In this document: positions 43,224 through 56,163 of the stretch, piece after piece | Numbering within the stretch: position 1 is the stretch's first letter | How the letters are laid out: every line of letters begins with the position of its first letter | Made by a program: the position numbers and the translations under genes | Notes under the pieces: generated by a model | Told to the model about the DNA's origin: nothing | The model's database searches: none | Seen by the model: only the letters and a program-made list of their open reading frames with translations | Assembly: GCA_001600455.1 (NCBI GenBank) | Contig: BCKC01000002.1 | Span: forward strand, 1,998,171 to 2,062,170 | Length of the DNA stretch: 64,000 nucleotides | Direction: 5' to 3' | Source of the DNA: Endocalyx cinctus | Lineage: Eukaryota > Ascomycota > Sordariomycetes > Amphisphaeriales > Apiosporaceae

Positions 43224-45126
43224 TGTGACAGCTAGAGGCGAACCTCTATCTGAAGGGGTGGTATAATAATACTAGGGAGTTTACGAGCGAATGTGGTAGT
43301 CGTTACTCTGTAAGTTATTGTCAGTAACGATTACAGTATTAAGGAAGAAAGAAAGATTACACAAGAGTTTAGATGATTAAGATGTAAGTAAACAATAAAG
43401 GTTGTTAATGAATTAAAAGGAAGTGTCAACAGTGACGGGAGCAGATGAATAGATAGTGTTAACCTGAGTGAAGACTCCGAAATATTTCAAAGGCCGACCG
43501 TGGGAAAGGGATGGAAGGAACGATAACTTATTATTATCATTGAAGAACATGCTCTTGCCACCGGTTCAATGGCAATAACGTGTATGTGCTTTATACTAAT
43601 GCGGAGAGGAGAGAGTAGAGTGTATCGGGGCAGTTGTTTGATAAAGTAGAGAGGCAGGAACGTTTCATACCAGGAAGCGACAGAACAGAGAACGACTGAC
43701 CTTTCGGTGTTATTTTGTCAATCCTCAGAATAGGATAATTGATATAACTTGAGTGAACTGAAGAACAGAAGAACTGAAATGATATTGGGTGAAAAGATAC
43801 AGATGCGAAAGAGAGGAAAAAGGAAGACGAATTATTAATTGGAAAGAAGATGAGGTACGAAATGTAAATCAAACAAATTACAAGCTGTAAAGAGGATGAA
43901 TTACAAGCTGTAAAGAGAATGAATCACAAAACGTAAAGAGGATGAAGTAGGAAGTGTAGAGAGGGTGAAGTAAAAATTGTAAACAATGCGAAGTACAAAA
44001 TACTTCTACCTACAGTGGTTGAATATGTGCTAGTGACAGGAAAACATGAACGAATGGAATAACGATAAGCGATATCATTGAATACCATATGCAATGAATG
44101 ATCCTTAAAAACATCAATTCAATGGCACAAACAAGTGCTTGCTACTTAACTTGGTAAGTGGTAGATATCTACTTATTTACCTAACTATGGAAATTACCAA
44201 AACGGTAATCACGATGGTAATAATCGCATATACGCAAACGCGTACAATGCCTCGCAAGAGCTTCTTACAGTGGTATACAGGTATCTTTTAATGTTGTTTA
44301 CACCTCTAGAGCACTCCTAGGTATTATGACTTGTATGATTAGGCCTCCCTCTCAGAAAATTTGCGGAGAGCACCATACACAACACCGAGGCTCACACCAG
44401 ACTTTGAAAGAGAAGTACACAACATGAAAAGCATCGCAAAAGCTTCTATTAATTCCCATGTAAGTTCCCATAAAATAGATTCAAGTATAGTATATTTTGG
44501 GAAGGAAGGGAAGGAAGGGGATTTCGCGTGGTTGGAGCCCTGGAGATGATTGCATCACGTGATGGATATTTCGAAGTACCCCTTTGTAGACTCTATTGTA
44601 CCTCGCTTGTCAAACCCTATTATAATAAATACAACAAAATCATCACAGCATTTCCAAAAAGGATATATGAATTACCTAGATAAGTATATAGTGAACATTG
44701 CTTTATGAAATTATTTTTCTGATGGGCAAATCTGGACCTCTGGTAACTCACAAGACCTTGTTTACTCCTTTCCCCCTATTAGTTCTAGCAAATTTTTGAT
44801 GCATATACATATCTCCACTTCGCGTAAAACGTAAGAAAAGAAGTAGTATTTATTTTTCTAGCTTGGTTCAACAGATATCTCAACAGCTAAGCCTTTGGCA
44901 GGATTTCTTTTGTAATGAAATAGGTATTATACCTATATATGTCTCTATCAGTGTATCAATAATCATCTGCCCTTAATCAATCACCAGTTAAACAACGCCG
45001 CCCATATGCGTGCCTGCCATAAAAAAATAACGATGATTTCCCCCCCTCTGCCTCTCACTTTCTGGACTTTTAATTCATCATCCTATTGAGTTCAAGGGCC
45101 AATGGTTAATCCACCCCTTTCCACTT
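43224..45126. other. Spacer with a 23-bp tandem repeat
   Basis: The promoter side of the unrecognised gene and the 3' side of PIK1. It contains a purine-rich tandem repeat at 43850-44000. No gene supported. Confidence 0.5.
43850..44000. repeat. Degenerate tandem repeat, unit about 23 bp
   Basis: About six units of the form GATGAANTACAAGCTGTAAAGAG, beginning near 43895, 43919, 43941, 43964 and 43987, with a weaker unit before them. Divergence increases toward the right. Confidence 0.75.
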
Positions 45127-48100
45127 CTAGTATATACCCTGAGTCCGATATTGGAAGGTGTCATAACTAATTGACAAAGTTAGTGACTCGTGAACCCATC
45201 ATGGCGACATTACACATATAATAAAATGAATGAGATGGAAGAAAGGAAAATAACTCACAGTCGTGTATAATAGCTGCCGAGGGATTTTGCGACGAGATCG
45301 GTTTCGACAAAGGCCTCAGCTTCGTCGGCGCTGAGATGCAGCTGGAATCTCTGGCGTAGGGCGCTAGTTGCCTGCGTTACCCCTGATCCGTAGCAGGGCA
45401 TCTTCGAATCCTTTCCCATCATACTAACAAGATCGATAATGTTGTCCGCAGATCGACGGAGAGCTTGAGAAAAAAATATCAGTTTAGTTGTTCCAGCTCA
45501 AAAGCATCTATGACAGCTGTTGGGACATACCTTGGAATGCTTGTTTGCATAATGTCTTGAAATCTTTGAAATCCTGCGAGTCAACTCCTCCCAGTACATC
45601 GACGTATTCGTGAGTAAGTTTAAAGGGCGCTGCTTCAAAACCGACTGATCCTGGCGAGTTCGAGAGCATGAAACCAAAATCGATATGAATGATATGGCCT
45701 TCATTGTCAATTAGGACGTTTCCGTTATGTCGGTCCTTTAACTGTAAAATGTATGATATCATGCTATACGCCGCTAACGAGCGTTTGAAAGCATCGACCG
45801 CTGCCCTGTACGGTTCGCTGTCCGGCTTTCCGAACGTCTTGACCCAGTGATCTTTCAATGTCGCAAAACGCCGTCGGGTATTTATTCCTGATTCTATCGA
45901 GGACATGGTCAAACTCCGCTTTAGTGAATGAAGAGATACACCATTGGTGATTGTCTCTATAAGCCCAGAGGATTCACCCGTGACAAGGATTCGCATCAGT
46001 TTAACCCACACCGGTACTTCCGCATCCACCCATATTTTGTGGCACACTTGAATGAGCTGGCAGGCAAAGGCTTCTTGTCGCAGGTCGGCTCCGGTCTTCA
46101 CGATGACACTGACAAGATCCCAGTTCTTCATCCAACCGTACGGAGACGTCTTGCGAATCCGCTCCTTCTTCGAGTTCCACGCCTCGCCGAACACGGCAGC
46201 ACTTGGGTCGTCTCGATCGCCTTTCCTCTGAACTCCTCCAGTCATGGCGTCGTTCTCCATCCTGGCAGCGCCGGCTCCGGAATTATCCGTCTGATCAAAC
46301 TCGGCGTCCAAGACGCCGCTTTCGGAATTCGTAGACGCACTTACGTTCGTCTTCGCTATAATCATATCGAACGTAGGGCCTTGGCCATCGTCCAGGTCGA
46401 AACTTTGCTCCTCTAGACTCTGCATACTCGCGATAATCTTTGATCTAATCGCGGCCACTTCTTGGCGAGGTCGCTTCCCACTCGTCGCGTCTAGCTGGGC
46501 TAGCATTTGCGATGCCGTGCGCATGTGCGTTGCTAAAGCCGAAAAATCCGGTTGTTCGCTTGAATTGTTTCTTTGATTCGGCATCGACTTCCTTGGGGGC
46601 CCTGGGCTGCTAGTCCGAGACGTAGGTGTTCCTGGCACCCTGGGTGTAGTGGGCTCGGAGGCGCTTGGCAAAGTTATTGCACCATTGGAAAAGCTCTTGC
46701 GAGAGAGTAGGTTTTTCCCGTTCTTCTTGCTGCCAATGTCATCGTCGTAAGGCTTGAGCAAAGGTGAGCTCCCCAGATCGCCGGAAGTGGGCTCGAATAC
46801 GCTATCAACATTATCACCGACCGGTGAAGGGTCCCGTTCGTCGGCGGGTGCTCTGTGAGCATCCGACAGATCGAATAATCGTTTCCTGGCACCCTGCTCT
46901 GATACGAGCGTTGCAAGCAGCTGCTGGTTATCCATTGAGAGCGGATCAAAAGTAAAATCGTCCCGGAGAATCTCGACCATCAAGAGATACGGTACCTTTT
47001 CTGCGCTATTCAAAACGGTGGCCTCGGCGGGGTTTACCCTCACTATACGATGATGGCGGCTCTTCGAAGGTGAGCCGTCAACCAACGTGGGCGGGCAGAT
47101 AACCGGTATATCTAATTCAGCCGGCAGATCCCTAGCGATAAGTGCCAGTTCAGCGCGCAGTGCACTGAGTCGCGCTGCTTTGGGCACTATGACCAATCTA
47201 TTCGAGATATCTTCCAACGCTGTTAAGAATAGTGTCTGTGTTCGGAAATAGTTTTGCCGTAGTAGTCTAGCCTTTTGCGCCGTCGTCATTTCAGCCAAAC
47301 TCAAAACGGTTTTTGCGTGATGAGAGTGTCTGCGCGAGATGGTATCTGTCGGGCGCGGCAACCTAGCGGACAGAGGCGTCGTCGGTCGCGTGGCCATCTT
47401 CGGAGATCTCAATTCTGGCAATGGAAGGGACGAGGAGCTGAGGCGCGCATCGAGAAGCTTAGAATTGATATAACTCGGTTTTTGTGGCTCCTGAGTTTCA
47501 TTGGCATTGGCATTGGCATTGGCCGCCGAAGATTCAGGCGAAGTAGGAACAATGTTTGGCGGATTGTCGGAAGTTTGCATAGTTGCCTTAGCGTCGGGAA
47601 CGCTGCCGCCGCGAGGTTCATGACGTGTTCGCCGCGACCTAGACGTAGCTCCAGTCACCGTTTGACTCCTAGCCACCTTAGCCATCTGACTTTGTTCGGT
47701 AACGACATTGACAGCCGGTTGGGATTTCCGGGCTTGAGTGATAGCTAGCGGTCCGGCCCATTGTGGTAATATTGGAAGTCCAATGCTACCTAAAACAAAA
47801 CTGGCGAGGACTGTGACGGGGAGGACATTCTCCTTTATCTTCTCGTGTCTCGTAGAGTCAGACAAGCCGAAGACAATGTGTTGTACCTTGTTGTAAACCC
47901 GCCGGCAGGTCTGGAACTCTTGTGCTTGTGGAGTCGAAGCGAGGTCGTGCAGATAGGTTTGAAACAGCCAAAAGGTCTAACAACGGTTCAGTTAAATCGT
48001 ACTCTTAATGTTTGTTTATTTTTGTTTTTGTTTTTCTTTCTTTTTCAATGTATTTATTTTGGGGGGGGGGGGGGGGGTTTCGATTAACGGAAGGGCATTC

Positions 48101-48461
48101 ATTCGTAGACTAACCAAAAGAGCGGCGGTGACGGATTCTTCGCATAGATCCAACAAGAACTCCTCCAAAGCCATAGATTCATTATCGACGCTGATTATAA
48201 GATGACATAGCTGAGGTAAGAAGAATTCGATATCTTCGTAAGGGAATTGTCGGAGCTTCGAGCACAAGACGTAATGGATACCGACATGATCCGCATATCG
48301 ACTGTATATAAATATGTATTAGAAGTGAATGATGATGATGGCACACTTGATAATATTAATCTTGGTGTAGTCGGTCCTTACGATAGATAGGAAACGGAGA
48401 GGAAAGGGTTCTGGTTGAAGACATCACTCTCGAAGAAACGCTGAAGAAGATGCCACGACAT
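45127..48461 (-). CDS. PIK1: Phosphatidylinositol 4-kinase Pik1
   Basis: Five exons: 48382-48461, 48115-48301, 45531-47976, 45259-45463 and 45127-45166, giving 985 residues. The N-terminal exons encode a helical lipid-kinase-unique region (MSWHLLQRFFESDVFNQNPF, LRQFPYEDIEFFLPQLCHLI, then FWLFQTYLHDLA and TCRRVYNKVQHIVFG). A long Ser-rich linker follows, with an ANANAN hexanucleotide repeat in the DNA at 47500-47525. The kinase domain has SVIVKTGADLRQEAFACQLI, the catalytic LKDRHNGNVLID and the HIDFGFML activation start. It ends TRLYDTFQYRTQGIY. Pik1 makes PI4P at the Golgi for secretion and is usually held by frequenin. Intron 2 (138 nt) contains a 17-base G-run (plus strand) near its donor. 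The last coding exon has only 40 nt. Confidence 0.95.
48061..48077. repeat. Poly-G tract (17 nt) in PIK1 intron 2
   Basis: Seventeen G on the plus strand, hence C on the coding strand. It lies about 37 nt inside the donor end of the 138-nt intron, so sequence errors here would not affect the protein. Confidence 0.9.
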
Positions 48462-50202
48462 AGCGAGTTTTAAGTAAATCTTGATTAGGGAGCGGAACCA
48501 TGTCACCTAAGTTGGACATGAGATATGATGATAATAGTAATTGAAGTTATCATGGCTGCATGGTTATTTCTTTATAATTTTCATTCCTTAAGTTTTCTCT
48601 CTCGATTAAATATTTAATATCAAAGACTCGAATAAAAATGTATATGTATATGTTATATGTAATTTATTTGGACGAGGACAGCAAAGCTCCAAATTGTATT
48701 TCGTACGTGTTGACTAGGGTCTCGGCGCGCATGGCCCAAAGTTGAAAGTAGAATATACTTAAGTATGTTTTAAAATGATGAGATAAATGACCGAACGGAT
48801 GAATGTGGAATCGAAATTGGTTGGCCTCTTTGAAAGACCCTCTCTCGAGACTCAAACCCTCGTGCGGTCACGGTACAACCTATTACCTACTACCTAGGTA
48901 CTTACTTAAGGTATGTATTCTATACTACCACGTATGTACATATATACCACTATATGTATGTAATCGATACCCCCTTGGTTCTTGTTTAATATAATTGAGC
49001 ATACCAGACACCTTTAAGTAGGTATATGCGTACACTACGTTACTGTTACTGTTACTTGGTGGACCCAAAAAGCTTTTTGCCATCCTTTTCAGGGGAAACG
49101 AAAGGGAAAAAAAGCTATTCCACTATTTTGACCACTCCACTCACTAATTTCCATATTTTAGTGGCCGATTTAACCGATTGAGCTTCCTACCTAGTACGTA
49201 TTAAACCCGCTGATCTACCTATCTAGGAGGCAGGGAGGTAGGCTGGTAGGTACTTATTATCTACCCATTACAAGTACGGTACTCTGTCAGTCTGTACAGC
49301 CGGTACTATAGCTTTATTAGATGGTTAATTGGCCACTAAAACTTGACTTTCTCGGAACTACCTAGGTATAAAGTACTCTCTACCTTGACAACTCTGAACT
49401 TGTCACTTTGGGTTAGTACTTCATTTATTACGTATGTGTTATCTCAATGCCTACTACTCTGTACATAAAAACTTACTAAGTACTTACCTCCTAAGTATTC
49501 AGTACTGCCTGCATACATATTCCGTGCAAAATTGTAGCAGCATAATTTATATTCAACTTCAAATGAATATTCTTGCATGTATATAAATCTAAATAAATGA
49601 ATTTTTGGACTTCTATTCTATTTCTCATCTTACAGGGGATACATCTTTCTCGCCCTTCTCTCTCTCTACATATACACATATACAGGGGTATTACTGCCAA
49701 GAGCCGGCAATCAGGTTGTCGGTGTCGGGGTGGTCATCTTTCAGCTTCGAGACAAAATTATATACCGATATATACATATATCTATATTTTACCTAGGTAG
49801 ATATGCAAGAAATGACATGCAAAGATTATCAACCAGACGAAGAGAGAGGTTGGATATACAACACCACTCGATATCTTCAAATTCACTAGAGTGAGTACTC
49901 TTTTGTACACTGACAATAGCACGCTACTTCGAGTAGGTAGATAGGTGCTGTATAGTTTGTTTGTTTATTTATTTATTTATTTGTTTGTTTGCAAATGTAT
50001 TTATTTATCCGACTCTTAGAACCCATTCGCGAAGACAAATATGAACGGCAGTAACACAAGGTGATAAACCTCCAAACCGCTAACGCCGAATATATGCTTT
50101 CTTTCCCATGCTAAAACGCCAGAATTCAATTCACTTATCATGATGCCATGGATGTCGTATCTCTTCATATATGTGTGCTCGAAAAGCCCAGAAAGCTTAA
50201 AC
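48462..50202. other. PIK1 promoter side and NC2-alpha 3' side
   Basis: 1.7 kb without a supported gene. ACCTAGGT occurs at 48892-48899, 49360-49367 and 49791-49798. A GTTT/ATTT tetranucleotide run lies at 49956-49991. Many short TACTT/AAGTA words fill 48880-49500. Confidence 0.5.
49956..49991. repeat. (GTTT)n(ATTT)n(GTTT)n microsatellite
   Basis: Simple tetranucleotide tract of 36 bp in the spacer. Confidence 0.8.
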
Positions 50203-51258
50203 TTATGCCGGTACCTTCTTTTTGCGACCGCCTCTACCCTTCTTCTTGACCTCCCCAGCCTCTGGCTCCTCGTCAGTTTCGCTGTCTTGTTTCGCCCTAC
50301 CGCCTCTGCCACCTTCCTTCTCTTCCGTGACTTTCGCAACGATATCTTGCAAGAAGTCCCATTCATTAGCCGAGTCTATAGCTTGCTTCAGCATAGGTGC
50401 CGTGATACGCTTCGAATTCTTCTCTTTAGCCACTTCGGCGCTCTTGGAAACAAGCTGCACCATAAAGAGCTCAAGTGCTTTACCGACAGCAATCGGTGTT
50501 TGTTGGGCCACTTTTCCTACCTCCTCGTCCGCTTGCATAATTCGTTTAATACGCGCCGTGGGAAATTTCGTCCGGACGGGAGACGACATGATTTCGGCTT
50601 GTTTCGCCACTTGGGCCATTTTTCGCGGTGGCATGGCGACGGTTTCCGGCTGTGGAGGGGCAACTGGCTGATCTGGGAGGGCTAGTTGTTGTAAGTTTTG
50701 GTGTAAGTTTTGATGTAAGGCAGGCTGTTGTGTTGTCGACTGGTAATTATTAGGCGGTACTGGGTCGGTGTAGCTTGTATAATAAAGGTGAGGGGCGCTT
50801 GGCGCCTGATGATGATAAAGGGGATTGTTCGGATGTAAGAAGTGGGTTGTTGGTTGTTGAGGAAAATAGGGTGTTTGATATTGCCCTCCTGGTTGTGGTT
50901 GATGAGTGTAAGGGTTAAAAGAATTATTATTATAAGAATTTGGTATGGGTGCAGATGCGGGTGCCGCAGCAAGTGTGCCGACAGGACGACCAGTAAAAGA
51001 ATGAGAAAGAGGAGGTGATGAATGATAATTAGCGGTATTGGTGCTAATATTACCAGTATCACCACTGCTATCAGAACTGTATTGCTGATAATGGTGGGGC
51101 TGTGGCTGATGGTATCTTAAGGGAGTTTGAGAAGTTCCGGTGAATTCAGGTGCTTGTCGTGGAATTTGTGGTGCTTGTCCCTGCACGCTATCGCTAACAG
51201 AGTAAAACGAAGATAAATCAGGAGATCTTGGTGCGTATGAACTGTCTCCGGCTGACAT
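50203..51258 (-). CDS. BUR6: NC2-alpha / DRAP1-type histone-fold repressor
   Basis: Single exon of 351 residues. The histone fold lies near residues 228-315: KFPTARIKRIMQADEEVGKV, then ALELFMVQLVSKSAEVAKEK and ITAPMLKQAIDSANEWDFLQ. Block order and the ARIKRIMQ(A/T)DEE(V/I)GKVA wording match the alpha subunit of negative cofactor 2, which with NC2-beta binds TBP on promoter DNA and blocks TFIIA/TFIIB. A basic Gly/Arg/Lys tail follows (GGRGGRAKQ, KKKGRGGRKKK). The first 220 residues are Pro/Gln/Tyr/His-rich and disordered, longer than in yeast Bur6 or human DRAP1. HAP5/NF-YC is a related fold, but its signature differs, so I rank it second. Confidence 0.85.
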   Translation of the reverse strand: MSAGDSSYAPRSPDLSSFYSVSDSVQGQAPQIPRQAPEFTGTSQTPLRYHQPQPHHYQQYSSDSSGDTGNISTNTANYHSSPPLSHSFTGRPVGTLAAAPASAPIPNSYNNNSFNPYTHQPQPGGQYQTPYFPQQPTTHFLHPNNPLYHHQAPSAPHLYYTSYTDPVPPNNYQSTTQQPALHQNLHQNLQQLALPDQPVAPPQPETVAMPPRKMAQVAKQAEIMSSPVRTKFPTARIKRIMQADEEVGKVAQQTPIAVGKALELFMVQLVSKSAEVAKEKNSKRITAPMLKQAIDSANEWDFLQDIVAKVTEEKEGGRGGRAKQDSETDEEPEAGEVKKKGRGGRKKKVPA

Positions 51259-54200
51259 GGTTGGGCTATAATATATAATAGAATTTTTGTTTTCTTCTTT
51301 CTTTCTTTATTTCTTTTTTTTGTCCTTCTGGAGAAAGAAATTGGATTGGATCAAACGGTGGAACAGACCGATCTTGAAATGGCGGTGGCAGACCAAACCT
51401 TTTTGAGACTGATATTTTTTTTTTCTCCGCTAAAACGTCTTGTCTTTTGGTATGAGTCCAAGTTGGACAAGGTTAAAGTATAAGTAGACAAAAATGGTGA
51501 TAGGCACCAGTGAAGTAACGAAGTAACGGTATTATGTGGCTGGTCAGGAATGGAGAGCAATGAACAGGGATAATATTTGCCTGCTGGTTGGGTTAAGGCT
51601 AATGCAGGTCTGTATGATACGTAGATTGAAGTAGGCCACACACAATCTACAACCATAAGTTCATGATGCAGAATATCTTTTGATCCTTTTGGTGCAGGGG
51701 TAAAAAGGTCGTTTTATTAGGTAGTAAAGGTATAGAAGGTATAGGTCTCGTATTGCACCACGGAAGTAAACAAAGTCGCAAGTCGCAACCGGTAGCTACA
51801 ACCCTTTTTTTTTCCTGGTTTCTAGCTCTCTGACTTTTCAAGAAAATTCAGTACTAGTAGGATTGGGTACCTATTATCATGTATTGTATAGACTTTTTCT
51901 TCTCTAAAGAGTCAAGACAGCTCCAATCCAAGTGGGATTTTTTTTTTTTATAGATTAATTCCCTCTTTTGTACTTATATTTTTGTAGCCGTTACAAAATT
52001 ATAAGGTTGGCTTTGGTAAATATAACGTTGGGAATAGAGGAAAATAAAGACAAGTAAAAAAAAAAAAAAAATATTCAATCAGCTAGTACACTGAGCTACG
52101 CTGACTGGTTGGTTGGTTGGTTGGCTACGTAGGTCGTTAATACTGCCGGGCGGTGAAAGTGGGGTAAATGGTAATAGATGGGATTGAAGATAAAAAATTA
52201 AAATCTCGTTGGGTGGTGGGTGGTAGGTTATTGTTTTAAAAAGGCAGGGTACCGTATAAGACCTCGATCAGGGCAGCACACGCGGGTCGCTGAATTTGAT
52301 GGATCAGGTCTGAGAAGGGGGCACTGTTTTTATATTCGAGCTTCAAAACTTTGATCAGGGGGTTCCACTAACTTGTTTAATACACCACCCACCTAACCTA
52401 TTATGGTTATAGGTTTTACATTGACCTTTTTCTTTGACAAATCGGGGATAGCGTGCTTGCTGCTTTTACTTAGGCTCGCCTCAGTCACTAATTATTTAAG
52501 CGTCCTGAGCAGCTGTATTTATGCATTCTTATGGATAAGTTATGTAAATAAAGCGGGTCTAACACGGTAAGGTCGAATATTATGTGTACAGTTTAATAAA
52601 CCATGGCTTGTTAATGAGATATAATTTTAGACATTTCTGGTCTCTATTTGAATGTGGACATTTCTAGCTTTCAGAGTAGCTTATTTACGGCCACGGCGGT
52701 ATAACGATATTCAAAGCTGGTTACCAAGGTAATTAATTACGCGGTAGATTGCTTTATTCGTGATAGCCTGACGACCTTGGTAGACGGTTATAAGTTTAAG
52801 ATCTCATTCCATACAAGCCATATAAATATATCACGCATCAAGCAGTAGATATCTCCTACTTTCCCCAAACAACACAGAACCCTACATTGCTTTAAACAAG
52901 ATCTAGGCCACTACTTACTTGAAATATGTAAGGGTATAGGGGTACGTTAGAGTATAGGGCATCGTAGTTACGTAGACGGAGCTTAGCAGTGGAGCAGTTG
53001 TGTAATTAGTTCAAGAATCGAATACACAGTAATTACTATATAAATTTTCAACCTTCTATTTTATCTATTCAAGGCGGAAGTCCTCTCTTATACAGTCGTA
53101 TCATGCTGGGGCTACCCAGAGGGCAACCGCAGACACCTACTGTAGTCCCCATGATAGCTAAGGCTTGAGGTTTCCCCGTTTTCTAGTCTTCCCTCCAGGT
53201 AATTCGCCGTTTCCACAAACACTTAGAAAAAAAAAACCTACGGATCCCAGGGGTTTACGATAGGATAGCTGGACACTTCCGGCGTCGTGGTCAAATTAGA
53301 CATTTCCAGCTTCGAGGGTTCTATATTTCCGACTTAACAATTTGAGGCTGGATATGATATGTTCTTGTAAGTTGGTGGTGTTCCGTTATTCAGCCATAAC
53401 TTATAACGGACAATTGCCTGTAATAAGAACCATTATGTTGAAACGTTCTTTACGGAGTACAGAGAAAGGATTTATGCAAGTTTCTATTTTTGCGATATGT
53501 CCCGTAGGTTCAGGTTATAAGATTCGGTTTAAAAGCGGCATGCTCAGGTACACATCGAGCACCGAATCCCTGCTGTAAAACCTATTTACAAGGTAATGAT
53601 AATTCTCATAAGCTCAGCCACTAATATGAAAATTTCGTTCATCCAATTAGCTGTCAGAACTACTTAAAGAATAGTTTGCATAAACTGAATAGGTATCATT
53701 TTATTGACTTGCTAAATATCATCATTGTTTTATTTTGGCATACTCCGTAGTAAGTAGATCCAACTCGCGAAACCAAAGATATAATTATCTAAATATCCAT
53801 AATATATGTGTATTATTTATTTATTTGTTTGTTTTTTAGAAAGAAAGAAGAAAGAAAGAAAACCAACAAGAGGTTCTAGGTGGTCCAAGTTCAGGATCAA
53901 ACTCACATAATATATTAGTTGTAGGTAAACAACATAAGCACTTGAGAAGTTTCATCATCATTTTATTTTTTCTTTAATTTTTTTTTTTCTTATTAAAAAT
54001 AAAATGGGGAGGATATTCATGCAGATCATCAACACAAAACTCCATTTGTGACTCCATCAGCCCCATCCATTACAAGCAGGCTCCCGTATACTACTTTCAG
54101 GCCACATAGTACATCTATACACTACCGTTGAGTAACATTATCATCGACATAGCCTTGTGCTTCTCATTATTTCGCATCTCTGTTTTGGTTGTCCTACATA

Positions 54201-54655
54201 TACATACACATGCACGATTTTTTCTCCATCGCGCCACGTCAACCCCTCCTGAGCCGATAGTGTATTATTTACGCTTTTTCAAGGTAGCGCGTACCATGCA
54301 CGAGCATCGCGCGTCTCCTCGAACCATCAACCAATAGCTCGCTAATATAGGTAAGGCGTTTTTTTTTTTTTTAAAAAAAAAAAAAAATCTCTCTCTCTTC
54401 CATATTTCCTTATTCAATAATTATATTATATACCATGAATGATGATAATTTTGCAAAGAGCTTTTGTCGGAGACTACTTATTACCAGATAGACTGAAGCC
54501 GAGCGTCCAAACGCTAAGGTTCCTACTCCTTCTGCATAGTCTATGATGGCGTTACTTGATCTAATCTGACATGGCATCATGCACTAAAATCCATTTCACT
54601 GACATCAAATCTACATATTTGATTCTTTCCTATACATATATACATTTATACATTT
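51259..54655. other. Longest gene-free spacer (3.4 kb)
   Basis: I see no gene. It holds the NC2-alpha promoter with T/C and A tracts, a TTGG tetranucleotide run near 52105-52124, and AAAGAAAG and T/A runs (53840-53990, 54360-54386). The 78-codon frame at 53342-53578 has no domain. It ends in GAATCCCTGCTGT, which resembles the tail of 5S rRNA over only 13 bases (see rejected). Confidence 0.5.
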
Positions 54656-56163
54656 CTAAATATTTTCTTTTATCTCGTTAACTAATATTTTCAGCCCCCG
54701 CATACGATCATCCAGCTGACTGCTCAGAAAGAGGGAAGCAACCGGCCATGCATGAATCCCCCCTGTCTCTTTTCTACAATTAACTTTGTTCTTATTATCC
54801 TTTAAGAATTGAGCTAGGTTTTCGATTTCGGGGGCGAAAACTTCCTCTGCTCCGTATAAGAAAAGCATGCCTCGCGATGGAGATGCCTTCCTCCACCAGT
54901 TTGCGTCCTTGCATGTACCCGGTGATAACAGCGGATCGTCCGTCCCGACATCATCACCGCAATACTGACGAGCGTATAAATGTAGTTGATCGGCGTCTAG
55001 ATAGTCACTAGCCGTGTTCCGGTGCGTGTCGGATACTAACGTCACCCACGGGGATATGAGAACAGCCATCGCTGGTATCTGAAGCCGCCAAGTCCCGACG
55101 CCATCTAAGTCCTCGGCATGCCGGTTTAAGTTCGCAAGGTGAAGTAGTAAACTGAGAATGAGTGTTGCTCCGGCCGAGTCTCCGCTGACGCAAATTCTAT
55201 CGGGTCCTCCCATCATCGATAATACATGGTCGTATCCGGCTATAGCTTCCTGCAGCTGCAAGGGAAAGCAAGCATCGGGTACTAATGTATAATCCAAGGC
55301 GAAGATTGCCGGGTTTTGATATCCGTTCTGGGCTAGAAGACTGATCCAAGTGAGTAAGAATTCAAGATAAAAGTAAGGAGATCCCATAGAAAACCCGCCA
55401 CCTTTATTTATGTTAGCCTACGATGATGTGCTCTAAATCGGATACCCCAGCTGTTCGGGAGCACATTACCATGAGCATAAAATATGCAGATGTCCGGCTT
55501 TTTCATCGGATCTTGAATAATCCAGATGCCATTGAATCGTTTCTGCAAGATTCAACCGAGAATCAGTATCATTTACTAGCGGAGAAAAGGTTTTTCTTTT
55601 TCTTTTTCTTTTTCTTTTTTTCGTAGTCATGTGAATGCTCTCTATCGCTTTAAACAGGTACTTACATCTTGATGTTCATGCCAGTGCACCGGAGAGCGAA
55701 TGTGACCATGTCGTAGCATCCGAAACCTTAAGAATGGCAACGCCACTGGCCTCGAGAAGAAGACGCGACCGACCTTGGCCGGGATGTTGGCGAATGCATA
55801 ACGAACGCACCTAATCACAAAATCCTCAAAAGGAGACGCCTGCTGCACGAAAGGCGCCTGATCGCGGCGCTTAACGAGGAATCGCTCGTAGAGGAAGCTG
55901 AGGGGCAATTTAAATACTGAACGCCTTGACGCGTTAGTTTACTCAATATATTGATAGATTTAAGATAATAACAGCCGCATCCGGCAAGTAAAGTGTCGGC
56001 CTCTTTTTTTTCTCGACTTTTTTGAATTTCACTCACGTAAGAAAGGTAGGCATTTTAGTACCACTAAGACGGTCTCGAAGAGGCCGACATGGATTAATAG
56101 CTGTGGCGCGAGGAAGAGGCAGAAAACGATGCAATCTAGATATGACACGGGTCCGAGAATCAT
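54656..56163 (-). CDS. Membrane-anchored alpha/beta-hydrolase (HSL-type esterase)
   Basis: Four exons: 56037-56163, 55666-55916, 55470-55542 and 54656-55401, giving 398 residues. Exon 1 encodes a hydrophobic N-terminus (VSYLDCIVFCLFLAPQLLIH), probably a membrane anchor. The oxyanion motif HGGGF is created by joining exons 3 and 4 across a split Gly codon. The nucleophile lies in GDSAGA, and the likely catalytic His in GGIHAWP. The acidic residue region reads LYGAEEVFAPE, where Glu rather than Asp seems to stand in the triad position. The family is abhydrolase-3/hormone-sensitive-lipase like, acting on esters; the substrate is unknown. Intron 2 (123 nt) has a CTTTTT repeat near 55590-55620. 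Neither neighbour suggests a pathway. Confidence 0.88.

Noticed and set aside
53556..53575. GAATCCCTGCTGT, resembling the 3' end of fungal 5S rRNA
   Set aside because: Only 13 bases match; the upstream internal control region of 5S is not recognisable.
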